Under the pieces are notes generated by a model. That model was not told the origin of the DNA, did not search any database, and saw only the letters and a list, made by a program, of their open reading frames with translations. The position numbers and the translations under genes are program-made. Of a DNA stretch of 32,456 nucleotides, positions 6,770 through 15,055 are shown one piece after another. Source of the DNA: Nitriliruptoraceae bacterium (GTDB lineage: Bacteria; Actinomycetota; Nitriliruptoria; Nitriliruptorales; Nitriliruptoraceae). Position 1 is the first letter of the stretch. Every line of letters begins with the position of its first letter. The stretch is from the NCBI GenBank assembly GCA_007133465.1, contig SLMP01000002.1, positions 1 through 32,456 on the forward strand, read 5' to 3'.

Positions 6770-8383
6770 ATGCACCGCCGAGCCGATCACCGCGCAGCTG
6801 CCGACCTCGTCGTCAGTGGCGACGACACGCTGGTCCCACGCGATGGTGCACCCGGGCCCCACGACGAGGTGGCGATCCCGGACCTCGACGACACCCAGGC
6901 ACGTGCGCGCCACGTACGGCGGGGCTGTCACGGCGACCCCGCGGTGACCGCCCGCCTCGAACCCTGGCAGGTGGCGCTCTGCGCGGAGCCCGAGCGGCTC
7001 CGATCGCTGCTCGAGCAGTACGGCTCGCCGCTGCACGTCCACCACCCGGGCCCGTTCGAACGCAACGTGCAGCGCCTGCGTGACGTCGCGGCGTCCCGCG
7101 GCGTGCGGCTGGAGATCCTCTTCGCCCGCAAGGCGGACAAGGCGCTCGTCTACGTGGACACGGCCCGCCGGGTCGGGATCGGGGTGGACACGGCGAGCGA
7201 GGCCGAACTCGACCAGGCCCTCGACCGGGGCTGCCCCCCGGAGCTGCTGGTCTCCACGGCCGCGGTGAAGTCCGACCGGCTGCTGCGGACGTGCCTGCTC
7301 GCCGGCGTCGCGGTCGTGCTGGACAACGACGACGAACTCGACCGGGTCGCGCGCCTCGCCGCGACGACGGGCGTGCGGGCGACCGTGATGGTGCGGCTGG
7401 GTGGTTTCCGGGTCGACGGCGAGCGGCTGCCCACGCGGTTCGGGTTCGACCTCGACGAGGCACCCGCGCTGGGAGCGCGGCTGGCATCCACCCGACTCCG
7501 CGATCTGGTGCGGCTCGAGGGACTGCACTTCCACCTCGATGGCTACGCGGCCGCGCACCGGGTCGCGGCCATCAGGCAGTGCCTGCCGCTGGTCGACGCC
7601 CTCCGTGCGCGGGGACACCCGGTGCGATCGCTCGACCTCGGGGGTGGCCTGCCGATGAGCTACGTGGACGACGGGGCCCAGTGGCAGGCGTTCCAGACGG
7701 CGCTGCGGGCTGCCCTGCGCGGCGAACGGGACCCCGTCACCTACCGCAACCACGGGCTCGGGCTGCACGTCGTCGACGGCCGGGTGGTCGGCCGGCTCGC
7801 CACCTACCCCTACCACCAGGAGCCGACCGCTCCGGCCTGGCTGGCGCAGGTGCTCGACGCCCGCGACCCCGAGGGGCACGGCAGCCTCGCGGAGGCGCTG
7901 CGCGCGCGCGACCTGACCCTGCGGTGCGAGCCGGGCCGCAGCCTGCTGGACGGCTGCGGCATCACGGTCGCCCGGGTCGAGCACCGCAAGCGGCACGTCG
8001 ACGGAACGTGGTCGCTCGGGCTGGCGATGAACCGGACGCAGTGCTCGACCGCCAAGGCCGACCACGCCGTCGATCCCCTGCTGCTGCCGGTCGAGACGCC
8101 CGGGGAGGACCGCACCCCCCCGATCGAGGGCGTCCTCACCGGTGCCTCCTGCACCGAGGCGGAGCTGTTGACCTGGCGTCGGCTCCGGTTCCCGCTCGGC
8201 GTCGCGCGCGGCGACCTCGTGGTGTTCCCGAACACCGCCGGCTACCTGATGCACTTCGTCGAGAGCCGCTCGCACCAGTTCCCGCTGGCGACCAACGTGG
8301 TGGCCGCGCCCGATCTGCAGCGGTTCGACGTCGACCCGATCGACGCGCGCTGGTTCGACAGCGACGCCGCCCGGGTCGACTGA
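6770..8383 (+). CDS. Fold-III PLP decarboxylase (LysA/SbnH-related, Y4yA-like)
   Basis: A 537-residue enzyme of the ornithine/diaminopimelate decarboxylase group (alanine racemase-type barrel plus C-terminal beta domain). The PLP lysine is K121 in FARKADK, LHFHLDG and LDLGGGLP line the cofactor, EPGRS (E387) binds the PLP phosphate region, and GASCTEAE carries the active-site cysteine (C461) supplied across the dimer. NTAGYLMHF replaces the usual GAY segment. It is longer than LysA (~420), with ~65 extra N-terminal residues and inserts near 330-370. The pattern recalls the rhizobial Y4yA group, which as I remember it occurs beside SbnA-like genes. ATG 6770 has AGGAGG 5 nt upstream. It likely decarboxylates an amino acid made by the two preceding enzymes; the substrate is not readable from sequence. 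Confidence 0.8.
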   Translation: MHRRADHRAAADLVVSGDDTLVPRDGAPGPHDEVAIPDLDDTQARARHVRRGCHGDPAVTARLEPWQVALCAEPERLRSLLEQYGSPLHVHHPGPFERNVQRLRDVAASRGVRLEILFARKADKALVYVDTARRVGIGVDTASEAELDQALDRGCPPELLVSTAAVKSDRLLRTCLLAGVAVVLDNDDELDRVARLAATTGVRATVMVRLGGFRVDGERLPTRFGFDLDEAPALGARLASTRLRDLVRLEGLHFHLDGYAAAHRVAAIRQCLPLVDALRARGHPVRSLDLGGGLPMSYVDDGAQWQAFQTALRAALRGERDPVTYRNHGLGLHVVDGRVVGRLATYPYHQEPTAPAWLAQVLDARDPEGHGSLAEALRARDLTLRCEPGRSLLDGCGITVARVEHRKRHVDGTWSLGLAMNRTQCSTAKADHAVDPLLLPVETPGEDRTPPIEGVLTGASCTEAELLTWRRLRFPLGVARGDLVVFPNTAGYLMHFVESRSHQFPLATNVVAAPDLQRFDVDPIDARWFDSDAARVD

Positions 8384-8398
8384 CCGGCCGGCGGTCAG
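8380..8398. terminator. Shared hairpin between convergent genes
   Basis: CTGACCG (8380-8386) pairs perfectly with CGGTCAG (8392-8398) over a 5-nt loop. Each arm contains the stop codon of one of the two convergent genes (TGA 8381-8383 and, on the minus strand, TGA 8397-8395). No T-tract. A short bidirectional terminator is plausible. Confidence 0.4.
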
Positions 8399-9807
8399 GC
8401 GATGCGCTCGACGAAGCGGCCGAGCTGCTTGAGGTTGCGGACCTCCACCATGTCGTCGACGAAGCGCGCGTAGCTCGTGGCGATCGAGTCGCCGGTGTCC
8501 CAGAACTGCAGCGGCTCCGGGTTGAGCCAGTAGACGTGCCGGGCCCGGCGCTGGAGGTCCTGCAGCACCCAGGCGTTCGCCTGCCGGTAGTTGTTGCGGG
8601 CGTCGCCCAGGATCAGCACGGTCGACCGGGGCGAGATGTCGCGGGCGTGTTCGGCGTGGAACCGCTCGAGCGAGTGGCCGTAGTCGGAGTGGCCGTCGAG
8701 CCACACGAGCTCGGCCTCGCTCATCATGCGCCGCATCGCCGCCGCCAGGTCACCGGACTCGAACAGCGCCGTCACCTCGTCGAGCGTGTCGATGAAGGCG
8801 AACGAGCGCACCTTGGAGAACTGCTCCTGCAGCGTGTGCACGAGCATCAGCGTGAAGCGGGCGAAGGAGGCGACCGAGCCGGAGACGTCGCAGATCACGA
8901 ACAGCTCCGGCTTGTGGGGACGCCGGGGACGGAACGACGGCTCGAACGGCACCCCGCCGGTCGACAGCGAACGGCGCACGGTCCGCCGGACGTCGAGCCG
9001 CCCGTCCTTGCCGTGCTTGCGCTTGACCGCCACGCGGGTGGCGAGCTTGCGCGCGAGCGGGCGGATCTGGGCCCGCAGCTGGGCCTGGTCCTCCGCGGAG
9101 AGGTGGAAGAAGTCGAGCTCCTCGACCGGTGGGCGCGTCATGCGATCGGCGACCTGGTCGACGCCGCGCTGGGCCGCCGCGCGACGGCGGATCTCCGCCT
9201 CCACCTCCTGCTGGAAGGTCCGCAGGCGCGCCTCGAACTCGTCGCGGTGGAGCCGCTCCTGCAGGGCGGTGAGCTCCTCCTCGTCCTGGACACGGGTCAG
9301 CAGGTCGCGCAGCAGCTGCTGGAGGTCCACGGCCCGGAACACCTTGTACTGGAAGTACGACACGCCGCCGTCGCGGCCCTCGACACGGCCGAACTCGTCG
9401 ACGGCCATGCGGGCGAGCTGGCGGATGACGTCGTCGCCGCCGCGCAGCAGCACGTCGATCAGCTCGCGCAGGTAGGCGTCCGGGTCGAACTCCTCGACCG
9501 GCTCGTCGCTGACCTCGGGGGTGTCGTCGGCGGGCGCCGACCGAGCGGGGAAGTACAGGTCGAACAGGTCGTCGAACGAGCGCCGGTGGGACGGCGAGGT
9601 GACCGTCACGGCCGCGAGCGCCTCCCGCAGCTGGCCCCGCTCGAGCAGGTCGAGGTGCGGGAGCAGCCGCACGGCGTCGATCGCCTCCGACTGGGTGGTC
9701 CCGAGCCCCGCGCGGCGCAGCGCCGCCATCAGGTCGAGCACCCGCTGGAGCAGCCCGTTGACCGGCGGCGGCCCCTCCCGCAGCACGGCGGCTGCCCCCT
9801 CCGACAC
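8395..9807 (-). CDS. VWA domain protein, CoxE-like
   Basis: A 470-residue cytoplasmic protein. The C-terminal third is a von Willebrand A domain whose metal site begins FVICDVSGSV (D-x-S-x-S at 307-311), with LILGDARNN supplying the later aspartate. Upstream lies a CoxE-type region with charged, helical segments (residues ~90-240) and the basic VRRTVRRSL segment. In known systems such VWA proteins work with a MoxR AAA+ ATPase to insert metals or remodel partner proteins; that ATPase is encoded two genes upstream here. Start GTG 9807 was chosen for its AGGAGG 8 nt upstream; in-frame sequence before it lacks family features. The target enzyme is not apparent in the window. Confidence 0.85.
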   Translation of the reverse strand: MSEGAAAVLREGPPPVNGLLQRVLDLMAALRRAGLGTTQSEAIDAVRLLPHLDLLERGQLREALAAVTVTSPSHRRSFDDLFDLYFPARSAPADDTPEVSDEPVEEFDPDAYLRELIDVLLRGGDDVIRQLARMAVDEFGRVEGRDGGVSYFQYKVFRAVDLQQLLRDLLTRVQDEEELTALQERLHRDEFEARLRTFQQEVEAEIRRRAAAQRGVDQVADRMTRPPVEELDFFHLSAEDQAQLRAQIRPLARKLATRVAVKRKHGKDGRLDVRRTVRRSLSTGGVPFEPSFRPRRPHKPELFVICDVSGSVASFARFTLMLVHTLQEQFSKVRSFAFIDTLDEVTALFESGDLAAAMRRMMSEAELVWLDGHSDYGHSLERFHAEHARDISPRSTVLILGDARNNYRQANAWVLQDLQRRARHVYWLNPEPLQFWDTGDSIATSYARFVDDMVEVRNLKQLGRFVERIA

Positions 9808-9845
9808 GTCACCGACCTCCTCGGACCCGCGGATCGCAGGCTGCG

Positions 9846-9851
9846 ACGGTA
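9846..9851 (-). promoter_or_regulatory. Possible -10 element before the VWA gene
   Basis: On the minus strand TACCGT (preceded by GC) lies about 39 nt before the VWA GTG start, in the 71-bp gap after the propeller-like gene. No recognisable -35, so the gene may equally be read from the upstream moxR transcript. Confidence 0.25.
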
Positions 9852-9878
9852 GCGGCCGAGGGCTCGAGGCACCGGCCC

Positions 9879-11348
9879 TCAGACGCCGAAGGTCACCAGG
9901 ACGGCGCCGCCGTCGGGCCCGTCGAGCAGCAACGTCACCCGGTCGCCGGCGACCACGACGTCCCGACCGGCGAACGGGGCGCCGAGCGTCAGCCCGTCCG
10001 CGGTCGGCGCGTCCTCGCCGTCGCCGCCGGCCACGCCCGCGTCGGGCAGCCCGACACCGTTCACCGAGGCGACCACGAGCTGCCCGTCGGGCAGGGTGGC
10101 CAGGCGGGTGACGCCGGTCGGGACGCGATCGACCAGCCGGACCCCGTCCGCGTCGGCGTGCAGGACGCCCACACCGTCGTCGTCGGCCACGGCGAGCCAG
10201 GCGGCGTCGGGTCCCAGCACGGCCGCCTCGACGCGGTCGCCCGTGGGCAGCGGCTGGGCCCAGCGGACGGCGCCGTCGGCGAGGTCCACCGTGACGAGAC
10301 GCGCGGCACCTCCCGCGGCGCGGCCGGTGTCTGCCGCAGCATCGTTGCCCCCACCGTCGTCCCCTGCACCGTCGGGGTCCTCGACCGGGCCGATGAGGAG
10401 CAGCGCCACCTCGTCGTCGGCCGCCACCACCTCGACCGGTTGCGGTCCGGCGTCCGCGAGCACCTCGCCGAGGTCGTCGCGGTCGAGTTCCCAACGCGCG
10501 TCGCCGGTGCGCCGCGCGAACGCGCTGAGGACCGGTTCCTCGTCACCCGGGCGGGTGCGACGGCCGACCAGCACCTCGCGATCGCCGAACGCGCCGGTGA
10601 CCCACTCCCCGAGGATGCCGGCCGGGGCCTGACCGAGCTCGAGCGGCGCCACCCAGACCTGACCGGCGACGGGGTCGCGCAGCTCGAGCTCCGGGTCACC
10701 GCCGTCCTCACCGACCCGCAGGAGCGCCAGTTGGCCGCCGCCGGCCGCGACGTGGAACGCGAGCGGCGAGCCGACCAGGGCGGTGTCGACGCACGTGCCG
10801 GGCAGCAGGTCCCCGTCGACGGGCTGCAGGCCGTCCACCTGGCCCGTCCGCGGGTTGACCAGCGCGAGCGAGTAGAGGGCGTCACCGTCGCCGACCACGG
10901 TGGCGAGGTCGTCGAAGGTCGCGCTCGCGTGCACCGCACCCGTCGCGGCCACGAGCGTCGTCGAGGGGCCGACGGCGGCGGTCGTGTCGTCGACCACCGC
11001 CAGGTGCTGCGCCCCGCTGACGTCGGCGATCCCCGTGAGCGGACCGAGCGTGCCGGCGAGCTCCGTGATGGCATCGACGAGTGCGTCGGCGGCGTCGGCG
11101 TCGAGGTGGGGGAAGGCAGCGGCGACGACGAGGTCGGGGTCGCTCGCGACCGGTGCCTGCGTGGCCGTGGGGGCGAGGTCGCGGCATGCCGACCGGGCGA
11201 ACAGCGAGCCGCTCACCACCCCGACCAGGACGAGCGCGATCATGACGACGACCGCGATGACGATGGTGCGCCGATCGGCGGCGAGGGGGTCCTCGTGCGG
11301 CTCGTCGGCGCCGTCCGGCGGCCGGACGGCGGTGGGGGATCCACTCAC
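9879..11348 (-). CDS. Membrane-anchored extracytoplasmic propeller-like protein, function unknown
   Basis: A 489-residue protein I do not recognise. A short acidic cytoplasmic tail is followed by one transmembrane helix (residues 29-50). A large Asp/Gly/Val-rich outside domain follows, with recurring blades such as LVTVDLADGAVRWAQPLP and LLEL-type strand pairs, which suggest a PQQ-like or WD-like beta-propeller. An Asp/Gly/Ala-rich linker sits near residue 335. Cysteines are few (SACRDL, GTCVDT), allowing one disulfide. The GTG start lies 4 nt past the stop of the MoxR gene, so the two are probably cotranslated. Placement between MoxR and VWA genes suggests an envelope component or client of that pair; this is inference only. 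Confidence 0.7.
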   Translation of the reverse strand: MSGSPTAVRPPDGADEPHEDPLAADRRTIVIAVVVMIALVLVGVVSGSLFARSACRDLAPTATQAPVASDPDLVVAAAFPHLDADAADALVDAITELAGTLGPLTGIADVSGAQHLAVVDDTTAAVGPSTTLVAATGAVHASATFDDLATVVGDGDALYSLALVNPRTGQVDGLQPVDGDLLPGTCVDTALVGSPLAFHVAAGGGQLALLRVGEDGGDPELELRDPVAGQVWVAPLELGQAPAGILGEWVTGAFGDREVLVGRRTRPGDEEPVLSAFARRTGDARWELDRDDLGEVLADAGPQPVEVVAADDEVALLLIGPVEDPDGAGDDGGGNDAAADTGRAAGGAARLVTVDLADGAVRWAQPLPTGDRVEAAVLGPDAAWLAVADDDGVGVLHADADGVRLVDRVPTGVTRLATLPDGQLVVASVNGVGLPDAGVAGGDGEDAPTADGLTLGAPFAGRDVVVAGDRVTLLLDGPDGGAVLVTFGV

Positions 11349-11352
11349 GGGG

Positions 11353-12252
11353 TCAGTTCATCTCCGGGCGCGGTGGGAGTCGCAGGTGCCCCGTGGCCTT
11401 CTCGACGTCCTGCTGGTACTTCAGCAGCACGTTCATCGTCCCCTTCGCGACGCTCTCGTCGATCGTGTCGAACCCGAGCGCGAGCAGGGTGCGGGCCCAG
11501 TCCAGCGTCTCGGAGATCGAGGGCGGCTTCTTGAGTTCGAGCTGCCGCAGGCTGCGCACGATCCGCACCAGCTGCTCGGTGAGCTGTTCGGGCGCCTCCG
11601 GGACGCGGGAGAGCACGATCTGCTTCTCGCGCTCCACGCTCGGGTAGTCGAGGTGGAGGTAGAGGCAGCGTCGCTTGAGCGCCTCGGACAGCTCGCGGGT
11701 GTTGTTGGAGGTCAGCACCACGAAGGGGTGGTGGGTACCGCGGACCGTGCCGAGCTCCGGGATCGTGACCTGGAAGTCCGACAGGATCTCGAGCAGCAGC
11801 GCCTCGAACTCGAAGTCGACCTTGTCGACCTCGTCGATGAGGAGGACGACGTCGCCGGGGTGGCGCAGGGCGCGCAGCAGCGGTCGTTCGAGGAGGTAGT
11901 CCTCGCCGAACAGGTCGTCCTCGACCTCCTCCCAGGCCTCCCCGCCGCCGGCGGCGTCGCCGCCACGGGCGTGCGTGATGCGCAGCAGCTGCTTCTTGTA
12001 GTTCCACTCGTAGAGGGCCTTGGCCTCGTCGAGACCTTCGTAGCACTGTAGGCGGATCAGCTCCGCGTCGCGGGCCTCGGCGATGGCCTTGGCGAGCTCG
12101 GTCTTGCCGACGCCGGCGGGACCCTCGACGAGGATCGGCTTGCGCAGGCGGTCGGCGAGGTAGACGACGGTCTCGATCGCCTCGTCGGGGAGGTAGCCGG
12201 CCGTGGTCAGTCGGTCGCGGACGTCGACGACCCCGGCGAACTCACTGGGCAC
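11353..12252 (-). CDS. MoxR-family AAA+ ATPase
   Basis: A 299-residue AAA+ ATPase. Walker A is GPAGVGKT (44-51), Walker B is VVLLIDEVDK (ending near 143), sensor 1 is LTSNNTRE, and an ALKRRC arginine finger follows. The insert EGLDEAKALYEWNYKKQLL is typical of the MoxR/CoxD group. MoxR proteins act with VWA partners as chaperones that activate or load cofactors into enzyme complexes. Start GTG 12252 is preceded by GAGGAG at 8 nt. It heads the minus-strand unit MoxR, propeller-like protein, VWA. An acidic Gly-rich loop (GGDAAGGGEAWEEVEDD) lies just before the arm leading to Walker B. Confidence 0.92.
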   Translation of the reverse strand: MPSEFAGVVDVRDRLTTAGYLPDEAIETVVYLADRLRKPILVEGPAGVGKTELAKAIAEARDAELIRLQCYEGLDEAKALYEWNYKKQLLRITHARGGDAAGGGEAWEEVEDDLFGEDYLLERPLLRALRHPGDVVLLIDEVDKVDFEFEALLLEILSDFQVTIPELGTVRGTHHPFVVLTSNNTRELSEALKRRCLYLHLDYPSVEREKQIVLSRVPEAPEQLTEQLVRIVRSLRQLELKKPPSISETLDWARTLLALGFDTIDESVAKGTMNVLLKYQQDVEKATGHLRLPPRPEMN

Positions 12253-12326
12253 GATGTGCTCCTCGTTGGGCCGGCGCGCGGCGCGAGGCTACGGCACGCC
12301 CCGCCGAACCGACCAACCGGCCCGAG

Positions 12327-12641
12327 GTGGGGTCCGAACCCGACGGGCGCACGCAGGCGACGGGCACGGACGACACGGAGCAGGACGGAGCAGTCGGAGG
12401 ACACGGGACGGTCACGGCCCGAAGGTGCCGGGGGTCGCTGCTGCCCGTGGGTATCGTCCTGCTGGCGGTCTTCGGCGCCTACGGGACGTCCGGGGCCGAC
12501 ACGGGGCGGATCGGACCGACCTCGTGGTGGCGCGCGTCCCCGCCGTCCGGACGCACGGTCGACGTCGCGGTCCTCGTCGGCAGCGACGGCTGCGAGGAGC
12601 TGCGGCCCGCTCCTCGGCCTGACGAGCCGCCGCTACGGTGA
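12327..12641 (+). CDS. Possible small single-pass membrane protein
   Basis: A 104-residue reading frame divergent from moxR. It has a charged N-terminus, one hydrophobic helix (LLPVGIVLLAVFGAYG, residues ~39-54) and a short outside tail with SWWRASPP and VDVAVLVGSDGCEEL, which looks like the start of a secreted beta-domain that ends early. No ribosome-binding site is evident before the GTG at 12327. It could be a real small protein, a truncated larger secreted protein, or chance in GC-rich DNA. Confidence 0.35.
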   Translation: MGSEPDGRTQATGTDDTEQDGAVGGHGTVTARRCRGSLLPVGIVLLAVFGAYGTSGADTGRIGPTSWWRASPPSGRTVDVAVLVGSDGCEELRPAPRPDEPPLR

Positions 12642-12675
12642 CCGGCGGGGTGCACGGCCAGCCGTTGCCTGTCGG

Positions 12676-13086
12676 TCAGCCGGCGGCACCGCCAGCATCA
12701 CGCTGCCGCCGAGCGACCAGGCCGTCGAGCACCAGCTCGGCCGTCGCGAGGTTGGTGGCAACCGGGACGTCGTGGATGTCGCACAGCTTCAGCAACGCCT
12801 GGATGTCCGGCTCGTGGGGGTGCGCCGTCATCGGGTCGCGCAGGAAGATCAGGCCGACGACGTGCCCGTCGATCAGGCGCGCGCCGATCTGCACGTCGCC
12901 TCCGAACGGGCCGGAGAGCATGGACTCCAGGTCGAGTCCGGTGGCGTCCACGATGCGCCCCCCGGTGGTCCCCGTCGCGATCAGCGCGAAGCGGGCGAGG
13001 TCGTCCCGGCGACGCTCGACGAACGCGACGAGGTCGTCCTTGCGGGCGTCGTGGGCGATGAGTGCCAGGGTCGTGCGGCCTGTCAC
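12676..13086 (-). CDS. mgsA: Methylglyoxal synthase
   Basis: A 136-residue enzyme that converts dihydroxyacetone phosphate to methylglyoxal and phosphate, a bypass of lower glycolysis when phosphate is short. Family motifs are complete: [10 protein letters not shown] at the N-terminus, TGTTGG (phosphate binding), [12 protein letters not shown] with the catalytic aspartate, LIFLRDPM with the second aspartate, and [12 protein letters not shown] at the end. HPHEP replaces the common HPHDP. GTG 13086 is preceded by GGAAGG at 9 nt. It stands alone, divergent from an NADPH-type oxidoreductase that might reduce aldehydes or quinones; no functional link is proven. Confidence 0.93.
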   Translation of the reverse strand: MTGRTTLALIAHDARKDDLVAFVERRRDDLARFALIATGTTGGRIVDATGLDLESMLSGPFGGDVQIGARLIDGHVVGLIFLRDPMTAHPHEPDIQALLKLCDIHDVPVATNLATAELVLDGLVARRQRDAGGAAG

Positions 13087-13340
13087 CGTGGTCGGCCTTC
13101 CGTGCAGGGCCCGTGACGCTACTGCCCGGGGCCACCTGGCGGACGACCGGATCGCCACCTCCTCGTCTCCTCGTCCACGCCGAGCATGGCGCCCCCTGCC
13201 GGTCGGCCGGCTGCGGCCGGGCAGCGCCGCGGTCGCACCCGGCAGCAGCCGGCCGGTGGCCGGCCGAGCGCAGGGCACGCGACCGGTTGGCTACGGTCCC
13301 GGACGTGGGGTGAGACGTCACGACCGGCGAGGAGGGGACC
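13087..13340 (+). promoter_or_regulatory. Divergent intergenic region between mgsA and qor-like gene
   Basis: This 254-bp spacer holds the control regions of two divergent genes. On the + strand a -10-like TACGGT (13292-13297) lies 43 nt before the oxidoreductase GTG, which has a strong GAGGAGGGG ribosome-binding site. I find no matching -35, and no clear promoter for mgsA. The middle (about 13200-13265) is rich in GGCCGG/CCGGCC repeats able to fold. Confidence 0.3.
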
Positions 13341-14315
13341 GTGCGCGCGATCCGGATGACGACGACGGGGGGCCCGGAGGTGCTCGCGCTGGAGGAGGTC
13401 GCGACGCCCGAGCCCGGCCCCGGGGAGGTGCTCGTCGACATCGCGGCCGCCGGCGTCAACTTCATCGACACCTACCAGCGTTCGGGCCTCTACCCGCTGC
13501 CGCTGCCGACGGGGCTCGGGAGCGAGGGAGCCGGCACGGTCGTCGGGGTCGGCGACGGCGTGACCGACCGGCAGGTCGGCGACCGGGTGGCGTGGGCCAG
13601 CGCGCTCGGCTCCTACGCGGAGCAGGTCGTCGTGGCCGCGGACCGGACGGTCCGGGTCCCGGCAGCCATCGGTCCCGAGGTCGCGGCGGCGCTGATGCTG
13701 CAGGGCATGACCGCCCACTACCTCGCCAACTCGACCTCCACGCTCCGACGCGACGACACGGCGCTGGTGTACGCGGCCGCGGGCGGCGTCGGACGGCTGC
13801 TGGTGCAGCTCGCGAAGCGGCGCGGCGCCCGTGTGCTCGCCTGCACCTCGACGGCGTCGAAGGCGGACGCGGTCCGGGCGCTCGGCGCCGACGAGGTGAT
13901 CCTCTACCGGGACGTCGACCTGCCCGAGGCGGTGGCGGAGCTGACCGGGGGACAGGGTGTCGACGTGGTCTACGACTCGGTCGGCAAGGACACCTTCGAG
14001 GCGTCGCTCGACTGCCTCAAGCCCCGCGGACTGATGGTGCTGTACGGCGGCTCGTCCGGTCCGGTGCCGCCGGTCGACCTGCAGGTGCTCAACCGCAAGG
14101 GCTCGCTGTACGTCACCCGCCCGAACCTCGCCCACTACGTCGCGACCCAGGACGAGCTCGAGTGGCGCGCAGGCGCCCTGTTCGACCTGGTCGTCGGGGG
14201 GCAGCTGGACGTCGCGATCCACCAGCGCTATCCGCTCGAGGAGGCTGCCCAGGCCCACCGCGACCTGGCCTCCGGGACGACCTCGGGCAAGCTGCTGCTG
14301 CTGCCGCGAGGCTGA
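13341..14315 (+). CDS. NADPH:quinone oxidoreductase, zeta-crystallin type
   Basis: A 324-residue member of the medium-chain dehydrogenase/reductase superfamily, quinone reductase branch. The N-terminal catalytic domain has GPEVLALEEV and GVNFIDTYQRSGLYPLPLP, the quinone-reductase signature. The Rossmann domain has VYAAAGGVGRLLVQLAKRRGA (AxxGGVG NADPH loop) and ALGADEVILYR. No structural or catalytic zinc cysteines are present, as expected for this branch. It reduces quinones or enones by NADPH. Start GTG 13341 is set by GAGGAGGGG. It leads a + strand run; the next gene begins 14 nt after its stop. A second, diverged paralogue lies at 15592. Confidence 0.9.
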   Translation: MRAIRMTTTGGPEVLALEEVATPEPGPGEVLVDIAAAGVNFIDTYQRSGLYPLPLPTGLGSEGAGTVVGVGDGVTDRQVGDRVAWASALGSYAEQVVVAADRTVRVPAAIGPEVAAALMLQGMTAHYLANSTSTLRRDDTALVYAAAGGVGRLLVQLAKRRGARVLACTSTASKADAVRALGADEVILYRDVDLPEAVAELTGGQGVDVVYDSVGKDTFEASLDCLKPRGLMVLYGGSSGPVPPVDLQVLNRKGSLYVTRPNLAHYVATQDELEWRAGALFDLVVGGQLDVAIHQRYPLEEAAQAHRDLASGTTSGKLLLLPRG

Positions 14316-14329
14316 TCCGGGGGGGCCAG

Positions 14330-15055
14330 ATGACCGAGCCGCTCGGCGACCGCTTCGACCCGGATCCCGACGACGAGCCGACCCCGCGGGAGCGGCTCGC
14401 CACCTTGCTCGAGCGCCGGCTCGACCTGCCGATGGCGGTGCTGGCGCTGGTCTGGGCGTTGTTCGTTGCCTACGAGCTGATCGCACCACCGGAGCAGCAG
14501 GGGACGATCACCACCATCAGCAACGTGATCTGGGTGGTCTTCCTCGTCGAGTTCGTCCTCAAGCTGGTCGTGTCGGGCAAGCCGTTCCGGTACCTGCGCC
14601 GCCACTGGATCTCGGTGTTCTTCCTGATGGTCCCCGCGCTGCGGATGCTGCGAGCGCTGCGGGCCTTGCGTGCGATGCGGCTGCTGCCGGCGGCGCGCGT
14701 CCTCGGCTCGTCGTACCGGGCGGTCGGGACGGCACGCAGCCTGCTGCACGGGCGGCTGCAGTTCCTCCTGATCGCCTCGCTGGTCGTCATCTTCGGCGGC
14801 GGGCAGCTGATCTTCGTGCTGGAGCGAGGACGGGCCGAGGCGATCGACACGCTCGGCAACGCGCTGTGGTTCGCCGCCAACGCGGTGATCTCCGGCACGA
14901 TCGTCTACGAACCCGTGACCCTGATCGGACGGCTGCTCGCCCTGCTGCTGACCGCCTACGCCATCGTGGTGTTCGCCTCGCTCGCCGGCACGATCGGCGC
15001 CTACTTCGTCGAGTCCCGCCAGGAACGTGCCGCATCCGAGGAGGGTGCCGGATGA
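14330..15055 (+). CDS. Ion-channel-like membrane protein lacking the K+ filter
   Basis: A 241-residue integral membrane protein with the layout of a six-helix voltage-gated channel: helices near 33-52 and 61-84, a third followed by an S4-like segment with regularly spaced arginines (ALRMLRALRALRAMRLLPAAR), another near 142-164, a pore-like re-entrant segment, and a last helix near 200-228. In bacterial K+ channels the pore reads TVGYGD; here the same place reads NALWFAANAVISGTIVYEP, so potassium selectivity is not expected. ATG 14330 is 14 nt after the preceding stop. Its stop overlaps the ybaK start (ATGA). It may be a non-selective channel or a voltage-sensor-like protein with another role. 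Confidence 0.75.
   Translation: MTEPLGDRFDPDPDDEPTPRERLATLLERRLDLPMAVLALVWALFVAYELIAPPEQQGTITTISNVIWVVFLVEFVLKLVVSGKPFRYLRRHWISVFFLMVPALRMLRALRALRAMRLLPAARVLGSSYRAVGTARSLLHGRLQFLLIASLVVIFGGGQLIFVLERGRAEAIDTLGNALWFAANAVISGTIVYEPVTLIGRLLALLLTAYAIVVFASLAGTIGAYFVESRQERAASEEGAG

Noticed and set aside
6760-6912. Minus-strand frame reading VVGPGCTIAWDQRVVATDDE, resembling a hexapeptide-repeat acyltransferase fragment.
   Set aside because: It is short, lacks further hexapeptide turns and lies opposite the start of the decarboxylase gene, whose ATG has an excellent AGGAGG. It is probably a codon-bias shadow, though a degraded acyltransferase overlapped by a new N-terminus cannot be fully excluded.
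8398-9852. Long + strand frame continuing past the decarboxylase over the VWA gene.
   Set aside because: Antisense to a protein with clear VWA motifs; composition is typical of shadows in high-GC DNA.
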